A stretch of DNA of 64,000 nucleotides from Cytobacillus praedii. Its GTDB lineage: Bacteria; Bacillota; Bacilli; Bacillales; Cytobacillaceae. A program made the position numbers and the translations under genes. The DNA lies in the NCBI RefSeq assembly GCF_001439605.1, contig NZ_LMBX01000013.1:81758-145757 (forward strand), in the 5' to 3' direction. How positions within the stretch are numbered: the stretch's first letter is position 1; each line of letters opens with the position of its first letter. This document shows, in pieces, positions 49,042 to 58,509 of this stretch. The notes beneath the pieces were generated by a model that had not been told where the DNA came from, ran no database searches, and saw nothing but the letters and a program-made list of their open reading frames with translations.

Positions 49042-49880
49042 TTGCAGGTATATTACAATATGAGTTTTTACAAAATGCCTTTTTAACAGGGATTATTATT
49101 GGGGTTATTGCTCCGTTGATCGGTGTGTTTATTGTTGTCCGCAGACTTTCTCTTATTGCAGATGCATTAAGTCATGTTACACTAGCAGGTATTGCAGCAA
49201 GTCTGCTTCTTGAAAAGAAATTTATCGGACTAAGCGGCTTAAACCCATTATATATGGGGATGGTTTTTTCAGTAACAGGCTCCCTGTTTATTGAAAAGCT
49301 GAGAGCGGTGTATAAGCATTATCAAGAACTAGCAATACCCATCATTTTATCAGGCGGGATTGGCCTAGGAGCCATTTTTATCTCACTTGCCGATGGATTT
49401 AATACCGATTTATTTAGCTATTTATTTGGCAGTGTTAGTGCGGTGAGCCGTGCAGATTTATGGACTATCATGCTGATTAGCATTTTTGTCATTGCAATGA
49501 TTATTTTATTATATAAAGAATTATTTTTATTATCCTTTGATGAAGAACATGCAAAAGCTTCTGGAATAGCAGCAAAAAGTATTCATTTTATTTTTATTGT
49601 TATGGTTGCTTTAGTTATTGCAGCATCTATGCGAATTGTCGGTATTCTTTTGGTTTCTTCTTTAATGACCCTGCCTGTTGCTGCAAGCATTCGAATCGCC
49701 AAGGGGTTTAAACAAACGATTTTTTATTCTGTTCTTTTCGGTGAGACTTCTGTTTTAGGGGGGCTCATGCTTTCATATTATTTAGATTTAGCACCAGGCG
49801 GAACAATCGTTATTATCGCAGTTCTCATTTTGATCCTTACTATTTTAATAAAGAAACTCACAGTAAAGGCGGCCGTCTAG
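49038..49880 (+). CDS. zurM: Zinc ABC transporter permease (ZurM/ZnuB)
   Basis: This 280-residue ABC-3 family permease has about eight hydrophobic helices and the family signature RRLSLIADALSHVTLAGIA near the N-terminus, plus SSLMTLPVAASIRIA. Its ATG overlaps the zurA stop (ATGA), and zur follows 49 bases downstream, forming a zurA-zurM-zur operon under the Zur box. Confidence 0.95.
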   Translation: MIAGILQYEFLQNAFLTGIIIGVIAPLIGVFIVVRRLSLIADALSHVTLAGIAASLLLEKKFIGLSGLNPLYMGMVFSVTGSLFIEKLRAVYKHYQELAIPIILSGGIGLGAIFISLADGFNTDLFSYLFGSVSAVSRADLWTIMLISIFVIAMIILLYKELFLLSFDEEHAKASGIAAKSIHFIFIVMVALVIAASMRIVGILLVSSLMTLPVAASIRIAKGFKQTIFYSVLFGETSVLGGLMLSYYLDLAPGGTIVIIAVLILILTILIKKLTVKAAV

Positions 49881-49929
49881 GCCAAAAGTGTATCTAAACG
49901 TGTAAATAGAAATATTAGAGGTGAATAAA

Positions 49930-50370
49930 ATGGATGTGAATGAAGCGTTACAGCTTTTAAAGGAAAAGGGCTATAAGCATACAGGGAAACGGGAAGAAAT
50001 GCTTGAACTTTTTGCGAAAAGCAATAAATATTTAACGGCAAGAGATGTGCTCGCTTGGATGAAGGATGACTATCCTGGTTTAAGTTTTGATACCATTTAC
50101 AGGAATTTATCATTGTTTGTTGACCTTGAAATTTTTGAAATGACAGAGTTGTCCGGTGAAAAGCATTTTCGTTATACATGTGCGCGTGAACATCACCACC
50201 ATCATTTTATATGTTTAGATTGCGGAAAAACGAAGGAAATAAACACTTGTCCAATGAAGGAAGTGCAAGATAATCTTAGAGGCTACGATATTTCAGGTCA
50301 TAAATTTGAGATTTATGGAAAATGTCCGGAATGCTTCGAGCATACGGATGCAGATGCAGCATATAGGTAA
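49930..50370 (+). CDS. zur: Zinc uptake regulator Zur (Fur family)
   Basis: Zur represses zinc-uptake genes when zinc is replete. The 146-residue Fur-family protein has a winged-helix domain ([19 protein letters not shown]), the metal-sensing [12 protein letters not shown] and a structural zinc site with CLDC and CPEC. I chose ATG 49930 after GAGGTGAATAAA; GTG 49921 is in frame but lies in that site. Confidence 0.96.
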   Translation: MDVNEALQLLKEKGYKHTGKREEMLELFAKSNKYLTARDVLAWMKDDYPGLSFDTIYRNLSLFVDLEIFEMTELSGEKHFRYTCAREHHHHHFICLDCGKTKEINTCPMKEVQDNLRGYDISGHKFEIYGKCPECFEHTDADAAYR

Positions 50371-50373
50371 AAT

Positions 50374-50400
50374 AAAAAAAACGGCATTGCCGTTTTTTTT
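50374..50400. terminator. Bidirectional terminator between zur and yqfW
   Basis: AAAAAACGGC and GCCGTTTTTT pair around a minimal loop, with A and T runs serving both convergent genes. The stem reaches the yqfW stop codon. Confidence 0.88.
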
Positions 50401-50968
50401 ATTGTTGTTTTAACCAATTGTCCACCCAAGCATTTGCCTCAGACCATGAATTTACCCGGATTACTCCATTTGGAATGGGTTCACGATTGTAAGGGGTATC
50501 AAATAAGATTACGGGAATATGACACTCCTCATGAAGCATGACTGCATTGTCGTGCTTGTCTTCAAAGAATATATCTACTTGAAAGTTTTTCGCTGCCTCA
50601 ATTTTATTATGTGTGCCCAGTAAGTCAATATGATTAAATTGGAGTGCATTTTTTAAAAACCATTCTTTGGTTATTTCAAGAAGGTGAGGACCACGTGCAC
50701 TAATAAAAATTAATTCATGCATAGTCTCCCACTTTTTTAATACTTCTTTTGCCCCTTTTGCCAAAGGAGATGCTGCATAAATGATAGGTTCACTTTTCAT
50801 AAACCAATCGGCAAACTCTTCTTCGGAACAATCGACAACATGGGTTAAATCATATTGCTTCACATCATCTAATGTAATATTTACGTTAAATTCTTTATTT
50901 ATATAGGGAATGATGGCGGATGGACATGTAACAGTTCCATCAATATCAATTCCAAATCGCTTCTTCAT
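50399..50968 (-). CDS. yqfW: HAD-family nucleotidase-like protein (YqfW)
   Basis: This 189-residue HAD hydrolase has the nucleophile motif DIDGT (D8, D10), the motif II segment FISARGP and motif III/IV with EDKHDNA. It resembles the 5'(3')-deoxyribonucleotidase (NT5C) group by these features; the substrate is not known. AAAGGAGCG precedes the ATG on the minus strand. It is convergent with zur, as in B. subtilis. Confidence 0.88.
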   Translation of the reverse strand: MKKRFGIDIDGTVTCPSAIIPYINKEFNVNITLDDVKQYDLTHVVDCSEEEFADWFMKSEPIIYAASPLAKGAKEVLKKWETMHELIFISARGPHLLEITKEWFLKNALQFNHIDLLGTHNKIEAAKNFQVDIFFEDKHDNAVMLHEECHIPVILFDTPYNREPIPNGVIRVNSWSEANAWVDNWLKQQ

Positions 50969-51190
50969 TTGAAACGCTCCTTTAAACTAATCTTACTTTT
51001 ATCTTATCGCAGTTGAATGATTCGGTCGAGAATAGTATTAAAATCTTTAGTAAATTTCAGGTGAAGAGTTAAAGATTAACAACAATAATTTGGTCCTTTA
51101 GGTAAACAATAATAATGCTCCAAAGTAAGCGAGACAAGAATCATCAGGGAATCTACAAGATTCCACTAATGAAAGCGAGGGATCAAGTAA

Positions 51191-51568
51191 ATGGCAGATC
51201 AAGACCGCGATTATGAGGATTACGATCTTCGGCATAGCGAGCAAATTGGAGATAAAAACCAATATGGAACTGCAGATTTCACGGAAGAAACCTCAGCTGA
51301 ACTCGCTGCACCGATTTCCTATGATAGACGCATAAGTAGAACGGATGAGCGGGAAAGGGAATCTGTAACAGCAGGAAAAGGCGTGGGAATTGCTGCTCTT
51401 GCACTTTCTATTCTATCCTTATTCGTGCTGCCAATCCTGTTTGGAGCTACAGGTATTGTGCTCGGTTTCGTTGCCAGAAGAAGAGGTGCTACAGCCCTTG
51501 GCAGCTGGGCGATTGGAATTGGAGTGGTGTCAATTATTGTAGGGATGTTTATTCTTCCGTTTTTTTAA
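51191..51568 (+). CDS. yqfX: YqfX-like membrane protein
   Basis: The 125-residue protein has an acidic, disordered N-terminal half (residues 1-65) and two C-terminal membrane helices (about 67-93 and 103-123) with the linker VARRRGATALGSWAIGIG. It matches YqfX by position and pattern; function is unknown. AAGCGAGGGATC precedes the ATG. Confidence 0.82.
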   Translation: MADQDRDYEDYDLRHSEQIGDKNQYGTADFTEETSAELAAPISYDRRISRTDERERESVTAGKGVGIAALALSILSLFVLPILFGATGIVLGFVARRRGATALGSWAIGIGVVSIIVGMFILPFF

Positions 51569-51580
51569 AGCGGAGAAAAA

Positions 51581-51610
51581 AAGAGCCTGGCATCAAATGC
51601 CAGGCTCTTA
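51581..51610. terminator. Terminator between yqfX and ispG
   Basis: AAGAGCCTGGCAT pairs perfectly with ATGCCAGGCTCTT. A seven-T run follows it on the minus strand, so it is chiefly the ispG terminator; on the plus strand the T-run is poor. It lies beyond a repeat, about 200 bases from the ispG stop. Confidence 0.85.
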
Positions 51611-51626
51611 TCCTTGTAGTGTTAAG

Positions 51627-51806
51627 GAAATTATATAATCGGATGTTGTGGATAACTTTGTGACGAGTTGGTCTGCATCCAGCTCCAGCGCCTACCCCCT
51701 CGAGGTCACAAGCCAAGCCTCACTAAAAAGGTAAAGGGCACCTTTTTAGTGAGACTCGTCTTGTGCTTGTCGGGGGTGATCAAGGCGCTTGCGCATTCAT
51801 TTGTCC
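51627..51806 (+). repeat. Long family A repeat abutting the ispG stop codon
   Basis: It shares AAATTATATAATCGGATGTT, CTCGAGGTCACAAGCC and CTTGTGCTTGTCGGGG with the 47627 copy and ends CAAGGCGCTTGCGCATT. The centre is a long hairpin (CACTAAAAAGGT with ACCTTTTTAGTG) extended outward by CAAG...AGCC pairing with GACTCGTCTTG. The stop codon of ispG begins one base after it. Confidence 0.75.
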
Positions 51807-52925
51807 TTAGTTTACACTTTCAGCTTTTTTCTTTTCCTCTTCTTGTTTCGCAAAGTATTCTTCAGCAATCTTATCGATTTCAATTTTTAATTCTTCAACC
51901 ATTGTTGCTTCAGGTACTTTACGGACAATTTCTCCTTTGCGGAACAGAAGTCCTTCACCGCGTGCACCAGCAATTCCAATATCAGCTTCACGTGCTTCAC
52001 CTGGTCCATTTACAGCACAGCCAAGTACGGCTACTTTAATAGGAGCTTTAATTTTTTGGATATATTCTTCTACTTCATTGGCGATGCTAATTAAATCAAT
52101 TTCTATTCTGCCGCATGTCGGACAAGAAATTAAGGTTGCTGCATTAGAAGACAAGCCAAATACCTTAAGTAATTCCCGAGCCACTTTAACCTCTTCTACA
52201 GGGTCCGCACTTAAAGATATTCTTAAAGTATTTCCAATTCCCTTATGAAGAATAGCTCCTAAACCAGCTGCACTTTTAACTGTACCTGCAAATAACGTAC
52301 CCGATTCAGTAATACCTAAGTGTAATGGGTAATCAAAAGCTTTTGCTGCCTTTTCGTAAGCTTCAATGGCTAAATTAACATCGGAAGCTTTCATCGATAC
52401 AATAATATCATGAAAATCAAGGTCTTCTAGGATTTTAATATGATGCAATGCACTTTCAACCATTCCATCAGCAGTAGGATATCCATATTTCTCAAGAATT
52501 CGTTTTTCAAGAGATCCCGCATTTACGCCAATTCGAATAGGAATCCCCTTTGCTTTTGCAGCTTTAACAACTGCTTCCACCTTTTCACGTTTCCCGATAT
52601 TCCCTGGATTAATCCTGATTTTATCTGCTCCACCTTCAATTGCTTTAAGAGCAAGCTTATAGTCAAAATGGATATCGACAACTAATGGAATATTGATTTG
52701 TTTCTTTATATCTGCAATGGCATTTGCTGCACGTTCATCCGGACAAGCAACACGGACAATTTGACAGCCTGCTTCCTCTAAACGCTTGATTTCAGCAACT
52801 GTTGCCTCAACGTCGTGTGTTTTAGTTGTTGTCATACTTTGGATGAACAGCTCATTGCTGCCGCCGATTGTTAATGGTCCCACTTTAACTGGACGTGTTT
52901 TTGTACGATGTATCATTTCAGTCAA
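51807..52925 (-). CDS. ispG: 4-hydroxy-3-methylbut-2-enyl diphosphate synthase IspG
   Basis: IspG (GcpE) converts MEcPP to HMBPP in the MEP pathway. The 372-residue protein has the TIM-barrel N-terminus ([29 protein letters not shown]) and the 4Fe-4S cysteines in SCPTCGR and GCAVNGPGE. It starts with TTG ([13 protein letters not shown]), preceded by AAAGGAGCG, which aligns with the family. Together with ispH it supplies isoprenoid precursors for undecaprenyl phosphate and menaquinone. Confidence 0.96.
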   Translation of the reverse strand: MTEMIHRTKTRPVKVGPLTIGGSNELFIQSMTTTKTHDVEATVAEIKRLEEAGCQIVRVACPDERAANAIADIKKQINIPLVVDIHFDYKLALKAIEGGADKIRINPGNIGKREKVEAVVKAAKAKGIPIRIGVNAGSLEKRILEKYGYPTADGMVESALHHIKILEDLDFHDIIVSMKASDVNLAIEAYEKAAKAFDYPLHLGITESGTLFAGTVKSAAGLGAILHKGIGNTLRISLSADPVEEVKVARELLKVFGLSSNAATLISCPTCGRIEIDLISIANEVEEYIQKIKAPIKVAVLGCAVNGPGEAREADIGIAGARGEGLLFRKGEIVRKVPEATMVEELKIEIDKIAEEYFAKQEEEKKKAESVN

Positions 52926-53040
52926 TGGAGATTCGCTCCTTTAATTTACAGTTAATTATTAAATACAATCCACTTTCATATTGTATCAATGAATCAATCA
53001 AATTGACAAGAATGATGGTTTATCCAATAAAGGGAACTTT

Positions 53041-53364
53041 TTAGTTTTTGCTGCTATATATAGGAAACTTGTACGTTTTTCCATACTTCAGTTCTTCAGG
53101 TTTTAAGCCATTATTTAAATTTGAAAAGTCAGTAATTACATCAGTCATGCTAACAGGGAGGGGACCATTCATTTTTTGTTCAATAATGGAAAGGACAGTT
53201 TCCCCTGGGGCGACTTTTTTTTCAAAAAAGGATTCAGCAGTATTCGTCAAAGAGGTCACCTCGACTGTTTGTTCATCACCAGCTGGTAAGGTCCCCTTGC
53301 TTAAGTCGTAATAAATAACAAAAATTGTTAGTGCTGCTAATAGTAGTGCGACTAATCGTTTCAT
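53041..53364 (-). CDS. yqfZ: YqfZ-like LysM-type sporulation protein
   Basis: The 107-residue product from the ATG at 53364 has an N-terminal membrane anchor or signal (about 4-22) and a C-terminal LysM-like segment (VAPGETVLSIIEQ, PEELKYGKTYKFP). CCGGAGGTTTG precedes the start; an in-frame ATG farther upstream is rejected. YqfZ is a mother-cell SigE gene in B. subtilis, and a CATACATAT -10-like element lies about 40 bases upstream. Confidence 0.82.
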   Translation of the reverse strand: MKRLVALLLAALTIFVIYYDLSKGTLPAGDEQTVEVTSLTNTAESFFEKKVAPGETVLSIIEQKMNGPLPVSMTDVITDFSNLNNGLKPEELKYGKTYKFPIYSSKN

Positions 53365-53402
53365 ATTGGTCAAACCTCCGGAATAAGTAGCTTGCATATC
53401 CC

Positions 53403-53411
53403 ATATGTATG
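53403..53411 (-). promoter_or_regulatory. SigE-like -10 element upstream of yqfZ
   Basis: Read on the minus strand this is CATACATATG, the same core as the element in the loop before yqfC. The -35 does not match well. Confidence 0.4.
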
Positions 53412-53562
53412 CTTGGCCAATAAAGAGTAGAACAAAACTGTAAACAAGTTTACGAAAATCTTACCAGTCATTTACATTTCCTTAATATTCCTTTGTCATA
53501 ATGTAGGTAGAAAGTCGGAATATCTACATATATAAAGAGACTGGAAAGGCAGGAATCATATT

Positions 53563-55230
53563 TTGCTGAAAAGTTTATCGCTTCAAACAAAATTATTAGT
53601 TATGATTTTGGGCTTGCTGCTGCTGACGGTTTCAATCGTTGCGTATATTTCATACGGGAAGTCTAAGGATACCGCGATAAAATTAATGGAACAGCGTTTG
53701 AATAAAGAGGTCGCAGCCATTTATGATATTGCTCAAAATGTGATGCTTATTTATGTCGGTCAGGAGGAGAAGTTTTATAAAAAAATGGATCAGGTCATTA
53801 AAAGCCAGGATGCTGATCTAGCACAGGATGGGTTCAAAGGGAATTATTTTTTAGTGAATGACAAAGGAGCGATTCCTTTTCAAATAAGCAAGAATGCAAC
53901 GATTGATTTTACAGAAGAAATCCTTAAGAAAATAAGGGAAAAGCAAAATGGCTTGCTCCATCAGAAAATAAATGGGGAGCTTTTTACCCTTTCCTTTCAT
54001 TCGGTTCAAGAATTAAAAGGAATATATGTCATTGCAATTCCTCAAAAACAATACTTGCAAGAAATAAATGAGATGGCGAAATACATATTTATTGTTGCAT
54101 TTATTAGCCTTATCCTAACATCTGCCATTCTTATTCTAATGGTAAGAAGTTTAACCAATCCTCTTATTAGGTTAAGAGAAGTCATGAAAGAAGCAAGGAA
54201 TGGAAATTTAGACGTCCGAATCGAAACGAATACATCCACACCTGAAATTACTTCACTTGTGAAGAGCTTTAATGCGATGATCAGCCAAATGAGTACACTT
54301 TTATATGAAATTTCATCGACCACAAAGGATTTATCAATAACAGGGAATGAACTGAGAAATAGTTCAGGACAAGTATTGAAGGAAAATGAACAGCTGATGA
54401 ATACCATCCAAGTGGTTAAACGAGGAGCTGAACAAACAGCCGTAAGTTCTGAAGACAGTATCAATATGTTTCAAGAAATGAACAGTTCACTCAGTAATAT
54501 TTTTGCTCAAATGAAGGCTGTTATGGCAAAAGTTCTGACAATGAATCATTCAGCTTATGAGGGTGAAAAGAATGTGGGGAACTTAATCTCTACATTTAAT
54601 CGCTTTGAAATCGAATTTAAGGATGTAGCTTCCTCCGTCCAGGCTGTCAAGGATCACTCAGAATCAATTGCAAATGTGGTTATGATTATTCAGCAAATTG
54701 CAGAGCAAACGAAGCTTCTAGCTTTAAATGCGGCGATAGAAGCGGCAAGGGCAGGAGAATCAGGAAAAGGCTTTGCTGTTGTTGCCAATGAAGTAAAGAA
54801 TCTAGCTGAACAATCGTCGAATGCAGCGAGTGAAATAAAGAGCACAATTGGCAGGATGGAATCTATTTCAGTTAAGGCGTCCAATGAATTTGCTGAAATG
54901 ATGAATAACTTCCAATCACATGCCAAAACAGCATCGGCCAGCAAGGAGTCTTTTGATCAATTAATGCTTGAAATTGCAATGGTTAGCAAGATGATTGAAA
55001 AAGCTCAAGGGGAGTTAACTGGCCTGAATCTCTTATTGCCAAAAATAGAATCTGCTACGGAGAATTATGTTTCTGTATCTCAAGAAACGCTAGCAAGTGC
55101 AGAACAGATGATGAAAGCATCAGAAAGGCAAATGGACAAAATGAAGCAAAGTCATGAAGCAGGAGAAAGACTGACTGATTTATCTCAATCACTTTCTATG
55201 TTAAATGCGGAATTTCGATACGTTAAATAA
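53563..55230 (+). CDS. Methyl-accepting chemotaxis protein
   Basis: This 555-residue chemoreceptor has a first membrane helix (about 11-31), an extracellular single-Cache-like domain (about 35-172), a second helix (174-194), HAMP (195-250) and the cytoplasmic signalling coiled coil with the highly conserved tip [13 protein letters not shown] and [16 protein letters not shown]. It starts with TTG after AAAGGCAGGAA. The ligand cannot be predicted. It lies between yqfZ and yqgB, where I recall a different gene in B. subtilis, so it is an accessory insertion. Confidence 0.93.
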   Translation: MLKSLSLQTKLLVMILGLLLLTVSIVAYISYGKSKDTAIKLMEQRLNKEVAAIYDIAQNVMLIYVGQEEKFYKKMDQVIKSQDADLAQDGFKGNYFLVNDKGAIPFQISKNATIDFTEEILKKIREKQNGLLHQKINGELFTLSFHSVQELKGIYVIAIPQKQYLQEINEMAKYIFIVAFISLILTSAILILMVRSLTNPLIRLREVMKEARNGNLDVRIETNTSTPEITSLVKSFNAMISQMSTLLYEISSTTKDLSITGNELRNSSGQVLKENEQLMNTIQVVKRGAEQTAVSSEDSINMFQEMNSSLSNIFAQMKAVMAKVLTMNHSAYEGEKNVGNLISTFNRFEIEFKDVASSVQAVKDHSESIANVVMIIQQIAEQTKLLALNAAIEAARAGESGKGFAVVANEVKNLAEQSSNAASEIKSTIGRMESISVKASNEFAEMMNNFQSHAKTASASKESFDQLMLEIAMVSKMIEKAQGELTGLNLLLPKIESATENYVSVSQETLASAEQMMKASERQMDKMKQSHEAGERLTDLSQSLSMLNAEFRYVK

Positions 55231-55244
55231 AGAGAATACATAAA

Positions 55245-55277
55245 GAAAAACGCGCAGATTTGCGCGTTTTATTTTTT
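55245..55277. terminator. Bidirectional terminator between the chemoreceptor gene and yqgB
   Basis: AAAACGCGCA pairs with TGCGCGTTTT and is followed by ATTTTTTC on the plus strand. Confidence 0.85.
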
Positions 55278-56039
55278 CTCTAACCTTGGAATTTCCTTTA
55301 TGACTAATAATAAAATGATCAATGCAACAAACCAATTAATGATTGCCCCATTAGGCACTAGTGTTCTTAAACTATCCATAATTGTAAAGAAAACGGTAGG
55401 AAGTGTAACGCTATATGCTGCAACTCTCCAAGTGTGGCGATATTGCATATTTACTTCCATAAGCTTTTGTATTAAAAGCCCGATTAAAGCTAGAAATGAA
55501 ATCTCGATAAATTTCATACCGGCGGCAACAATATAAATAACCACAGCAATAAGTGGAGTGATAATGGGTAATGAAGATTCAACAGAAGCTAAAAGAGTCT
55601 CCAAATCATCATTTGTTAATGTGAAATCTTGGACCATAGAATAAGAGAAGGATTGAGTTTGTCCGCCCGCTATTATTAAAGCTTCATTCTTTAATAAGGC
55701 AATCGTGTTATTACTATTAGATACTTCCTTGTGGCCAACAGTTCCAGTTGGGTCAAAGAGAATGGTGAAATCTTCTTTATTAATAATTTTTGGAGCATCA
55801 AGATCTGCTTGCAGTTCACCGTTTTCAATAATAAATGAAGGGAGTTCTGTTTTAACGCTATTTTGTATGGCATCCATCCCATTTATTAATGCTGTACTGA
55901 AATAAATCAGTGAGGGAATAATGGATAGAAAAGTTAGAAAAAATACATACAATATCGTTTTACCGATTCCTTGAAAACGATATTGTGCAATATCCTTCGG
56001 TGAATAAAGACTTTTTATAAACTGCTTAAAAATATTCAT
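55269..56039 (-). CDS. yqgB: DUF1189 membrane protein (YqgB)
   Basis: This 256-residue membrane protein has an N-terminal helix (about 28-52), an extracytoplasmic middle (55-155) and four C-terminal helices (155-252). The motif MNIFKQFIKSLYSPKDIAQYRFQ is the recognisable DUF1189 N-terminus. Function is unknown. It runs against the chemoreceptor gene and sits in the yqgB-yqgC order of B. subtilis apart from one inserted gene. Confidence 0.83.
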   Translation of the reverse strand: MNIFKQFIKSLYSPKDIAQYRFQGIGKTILYVFFLTFLSIIPSLIYFSTALINGMDAIQNSVKTELPSFIIENGELQADLDAPKIINKEDFTILFDPTGTVGHKEVSNSNNTIALLKNEALIIAGGQTQSFSYSMVQDFTLTNDDLETLLASVESSLPIITPLIAVVIYIVAAGMKFIEISFLALIGLLIQKLMEVNMQYRHTWRVAAYSVTLPTVFFTIMDSLRTLVPNGAIINWFVALIILLLVIKEIPRLEKK

Positions 56040-56273
56040 TTGGACACACCCTTAATAGAATTCATTCTTTATTCTACCCGCATAAAAACATCTATACAAG
56101 TAATAGAAATTCACTGCTCATTTACATGAATGTAACACAATTGTAATATAAGGGGTGTTTGTTAAGGTATTGTAAATTCAGTTCGAGAAATCTTTACTCT
56201 TTATTCATCTTCATTAATAATTGTATGGAGTTTGATGAAATATGTCGAATATAGATATAGGGGTTGGAGAAGA

Positions 56274-57902
56274 GTGGAATTGAATATTCAGCAAATGATT
56301 TTTGAATTTCTTGGAGGCCTTGGAATTTTTCTATATGGAATTAAAACAATGGGCGACGGTCTTCAGAAATCGGCTGGTGATCGTTTAAGGGATTTACTTG
56401 ATCGATTCACAACGAATCCTGTAATGGGAGTATTTGCGGGAATGCTTGTGACAATCCTAATACAAAGCAGCTCTGCAACAACGGTTATAACCGTTGGTTT
56501 AGTTAGTGCAGGATTTATGACACTTCGCCAAGCAATTGGTGTGATTATGGGTGCAAATATTGGAACAACGGTAACTGCATTTATTATTGGTATTGATGTG
56601 GGTGCATATGCTTTGCCTATTATAGCATTAGGAGCAGTCCTGCTTTTCTTCTTTAAAAGCCAAAAAATACATAATATCGGCCAAATTGTCTTTGGTTTTG
56701 GTGCTCTATTTTATGGATTAGAGCTAATGAGTGGCGGTATGAAGCCACTAAGGACACTAGAAGCTTTTCATGAGCTGACACTGAATATGAGTCAAAATCC
56801 TATTCTAGGTGTAATTGTTGGGACAGTATTTACGGTTATCGTCCAAAGCTCCAGTGCAACGATTGGAATTCTTCAAGGCCTGTTTTCTGAACAGCTTATT
56901 GATATACATGCGGCATTACCGGTTCTGTTTGGAGACAACATTGGGACAACAATCACAGCAGTATTAGCAGCGATTGGCACATCTGTTGCTGCCAAAAGAG
57001 CAGCAGCGGTCCATGTTTTATTTAACTTAATCGGTACAACCATTTTCTTGATTCTTCTAAAACCATTTACATTATTAATTGAATGGATCCAGACTGGCAT
57101 GGGGCTGAATCCTGAGATGACAATCGCTTTTGCACATGGGATATTCAACGCGTCTAATACAATTATTCAATTGCCATTTGTTACAGTATTGGCAATCATT
57201 GTAACAAAGTTAATTCCTGGTGAAGATGCCGTAATGGAATATAAAGCAAAACATCTTGATCCTGTATTTATCCAGCAATCTCCTTCCATTGCCCTTGGAC
57301 AAGCTAAGGAAGAAGTGTTAAGAATGGGGCAATTCGCTATTCAAGGTCTTGGTGAAACATGTGAATTTTTAAAGACAAAAAATACAAAACATGCAAGCAA
57401 TGCCATGCAGTTGGAGGATGCAATTAATAACCTTGATCGAAAAATTACGGATTATTTAATTGAACTCTCGACGAGCTCCCTTACTGCGCATGAATCTGAA
57501 GAACATACAATGCTAATGGATACAGTCAGGGATATCGAGCGGATCGGGGATCATTATGAAAATATAATTGAGCTTGCAGAGTACCAACAGGCAAATAAAG
57601 TACAAATCTCGGTAAATGCTTCAGCTGATTTGGAGGAAATGTTTCAACTTACGATTTCAACTGTGAAAGAATCAATTCATGCGCTGGATCATAAGGATAG
57701 ATTAGCAGCCTTAGATGTGGTGAAAAAAGAAGAAGCCATTGATAAAATGGAAAGAAAACTCAGAAAGCAGCATATTCTTCGTTTAAATGAGGGGCTTTGC
57801 TCAGCTCAAGCAGGGATTGTTTATGTCGATATCGTTAGTAATCTGGAACGGATTGGCGACCATGCCGTAAATATTGCTGAAGCAATTTTAGGTGAGGAAT
57901 GA
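56274..57902 (+). CDS. Na/Pi cotransporter with C-terminal PhoU-like domain
   Basis: The 542-residue protein has two Na/Pi signatures (IQSSSATTVITVG and VQSSSATIGILQG) within about eight to nine helices (1-310), then a cytoplasmic helical PhoU-like domain (about 345-542) with two repeats containing IERIGDHYENI and LERIGDHAVNIAE. I chose GTG 56274 after GGAGAAGA; upstream in-frame starts give an unrelated N-terminus. It differs from the short yqeW paralogue. Its position near the end of the window, close to where pst genes lie in bacilli, fits phosphate metabolism, but that is inference. Confidence 0.9.
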   Translation: MELNIQQMIFEFLGGLGIFLYGIKTMGDGLQKSAGDRLRDLLDRFTTNPVMGVFAGMLVTILIQSSSATTVITVGLVSAGFMTLRQAIGVIMGANIGTTVTAFIIGIDVGAYALPIIALGAVLLFFFKSQKIHNIGQIVFGFGALFYGLELMSGGMKPLRTLEAFHELTLNMSQNPILGVIVGTVFTVIVQSSSATIGILQGLFSEQLIDIHAALPVLFGDNIGTTITAVLAAIGTSVAAKRAAAVHVLFNLIGTTIFLILLKPFTLLIEWIQTGMGLNPEMTIAFAHGIFNASNTIIQLPFVTVLAIIVTKLIPGEDAVMEYKAKHLDPVFIQQSPSIALGQAKEEVLRMGQFAIQGLGETCEFLKTKNTKHASNAMQLEDAINNLDRKITDYLIELSTSSLTAHESEEHTMLMDTVRDIERIGDHYENIIELAEYQQANKVQISVNASADLEEMFQLTISTVKESIHALDHKDRLAALDVVKKEEAIDKMERKLRKQHILRLNEGLCSAQAGIVYVDIVSNLERIGDHAVNIAEAILGEE

Positions 57903-57919
57903 TTGAATGAAGGGTATAA

Positions 57920-57947
57920 GCAAGGAGAGGCATCTCCTTGCTTTATT
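57920..57947 (+). terminator. Terminator after the Na/Pi cotransporter gene
   Basis: GCAAGGAGA pairs with TCTCCTTGC around GGCA, followed by TTTATT. Confidence 0.7.
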
Positions 57948-57971
57948 CATATAAATAAAGGCTGGTGAGTT

Positions 57972-58454
57972 ATGGATACCTTGTATTGGACATTAATTAT
58001 TTTATTATTTGTGATTGCTTTTATTGGGCTTGTCTATCCGATTATTCCTAGTGTTCTGTTTGTTGCAGGTGGATTTATACTCTACGGGATATTTTATTCC
58101 TTTGAACCATTTAATTGGCTATTCTGGGTTATACAAGGCCTCTTTGTCCTATTGTTGTTTGGAGCGGACTATATTACAAATTTAATTGGAGTGAAAAGAT
58201 TTGGGGGTTCGAAAGCAGGGATTTGGGGGAGTACAATTGGCATCCTAGTGGGTCCCTTTGTCATCCCAGTCTTTGGGATTATCATTGGTCCGTTTTTGGG
58301 TGCATTTATAGCAGAGCTAGCTGTCCATAAAAAAGAATGGAAGGAAGCTGCGAAAATTGGATTTGGCTCTGTGATTGGTTTCATCAGCAGTGTAGTAACA
58401 AAGGGAGTCATACAAGCTGTGATGATTGTCTATTTTATTTTTGTTGTTTTATAA
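57972..58454 (+). CDS. yqgC: DUF456 membrane protein (YqgC)
   Basis: The 160-residue protein is almost wholly hydrophobic, with about five helices and glycine-rich repeats ([39 protein letters not shown]) typical of DUF456. Function is unknown. It lies immediately upstream of sodA in B. subtilis; here a regulator gene intervenes. Confidence 0.85.
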   Translation: MDTLYWTLIILLFVIAFIGLVYPIIPSVLFVAGGFILYGIFYSFEPFNWLFWVIQGLFVLLLFGADYITNLIGVKRFGGSKAGIWGSTIGILVGPFVIPVFGIIIGPFLGAFIAELAVHKKEWKEAAKIGFGSVIGFISSVVTKGVIQAVMIVYFIFVVL

Positions 58455-58468
58455 TGTTAGTTTAAATT

Positions 58469-58503
58469 ACAAAGGACCCATATAAATGCAATGGGTCTTT
58501 TGT
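58469..58503. terminator. Bidirectional terminator between yqgC and the Fnr-like gene
   Basis: AAAGGACCCAT pairs with ATGGGTCTTTT, serving both convergent genes. Confidence 0.8.
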
Positions 58504-58509
58504 ATATAG

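Noticed and set aside
51668..52039. A 123-codon plus-strand frame opposite ispG
   Set aside because: It spans a repeat and the antisense of ispG; the product is low-complexity (L/Q/H-rich).
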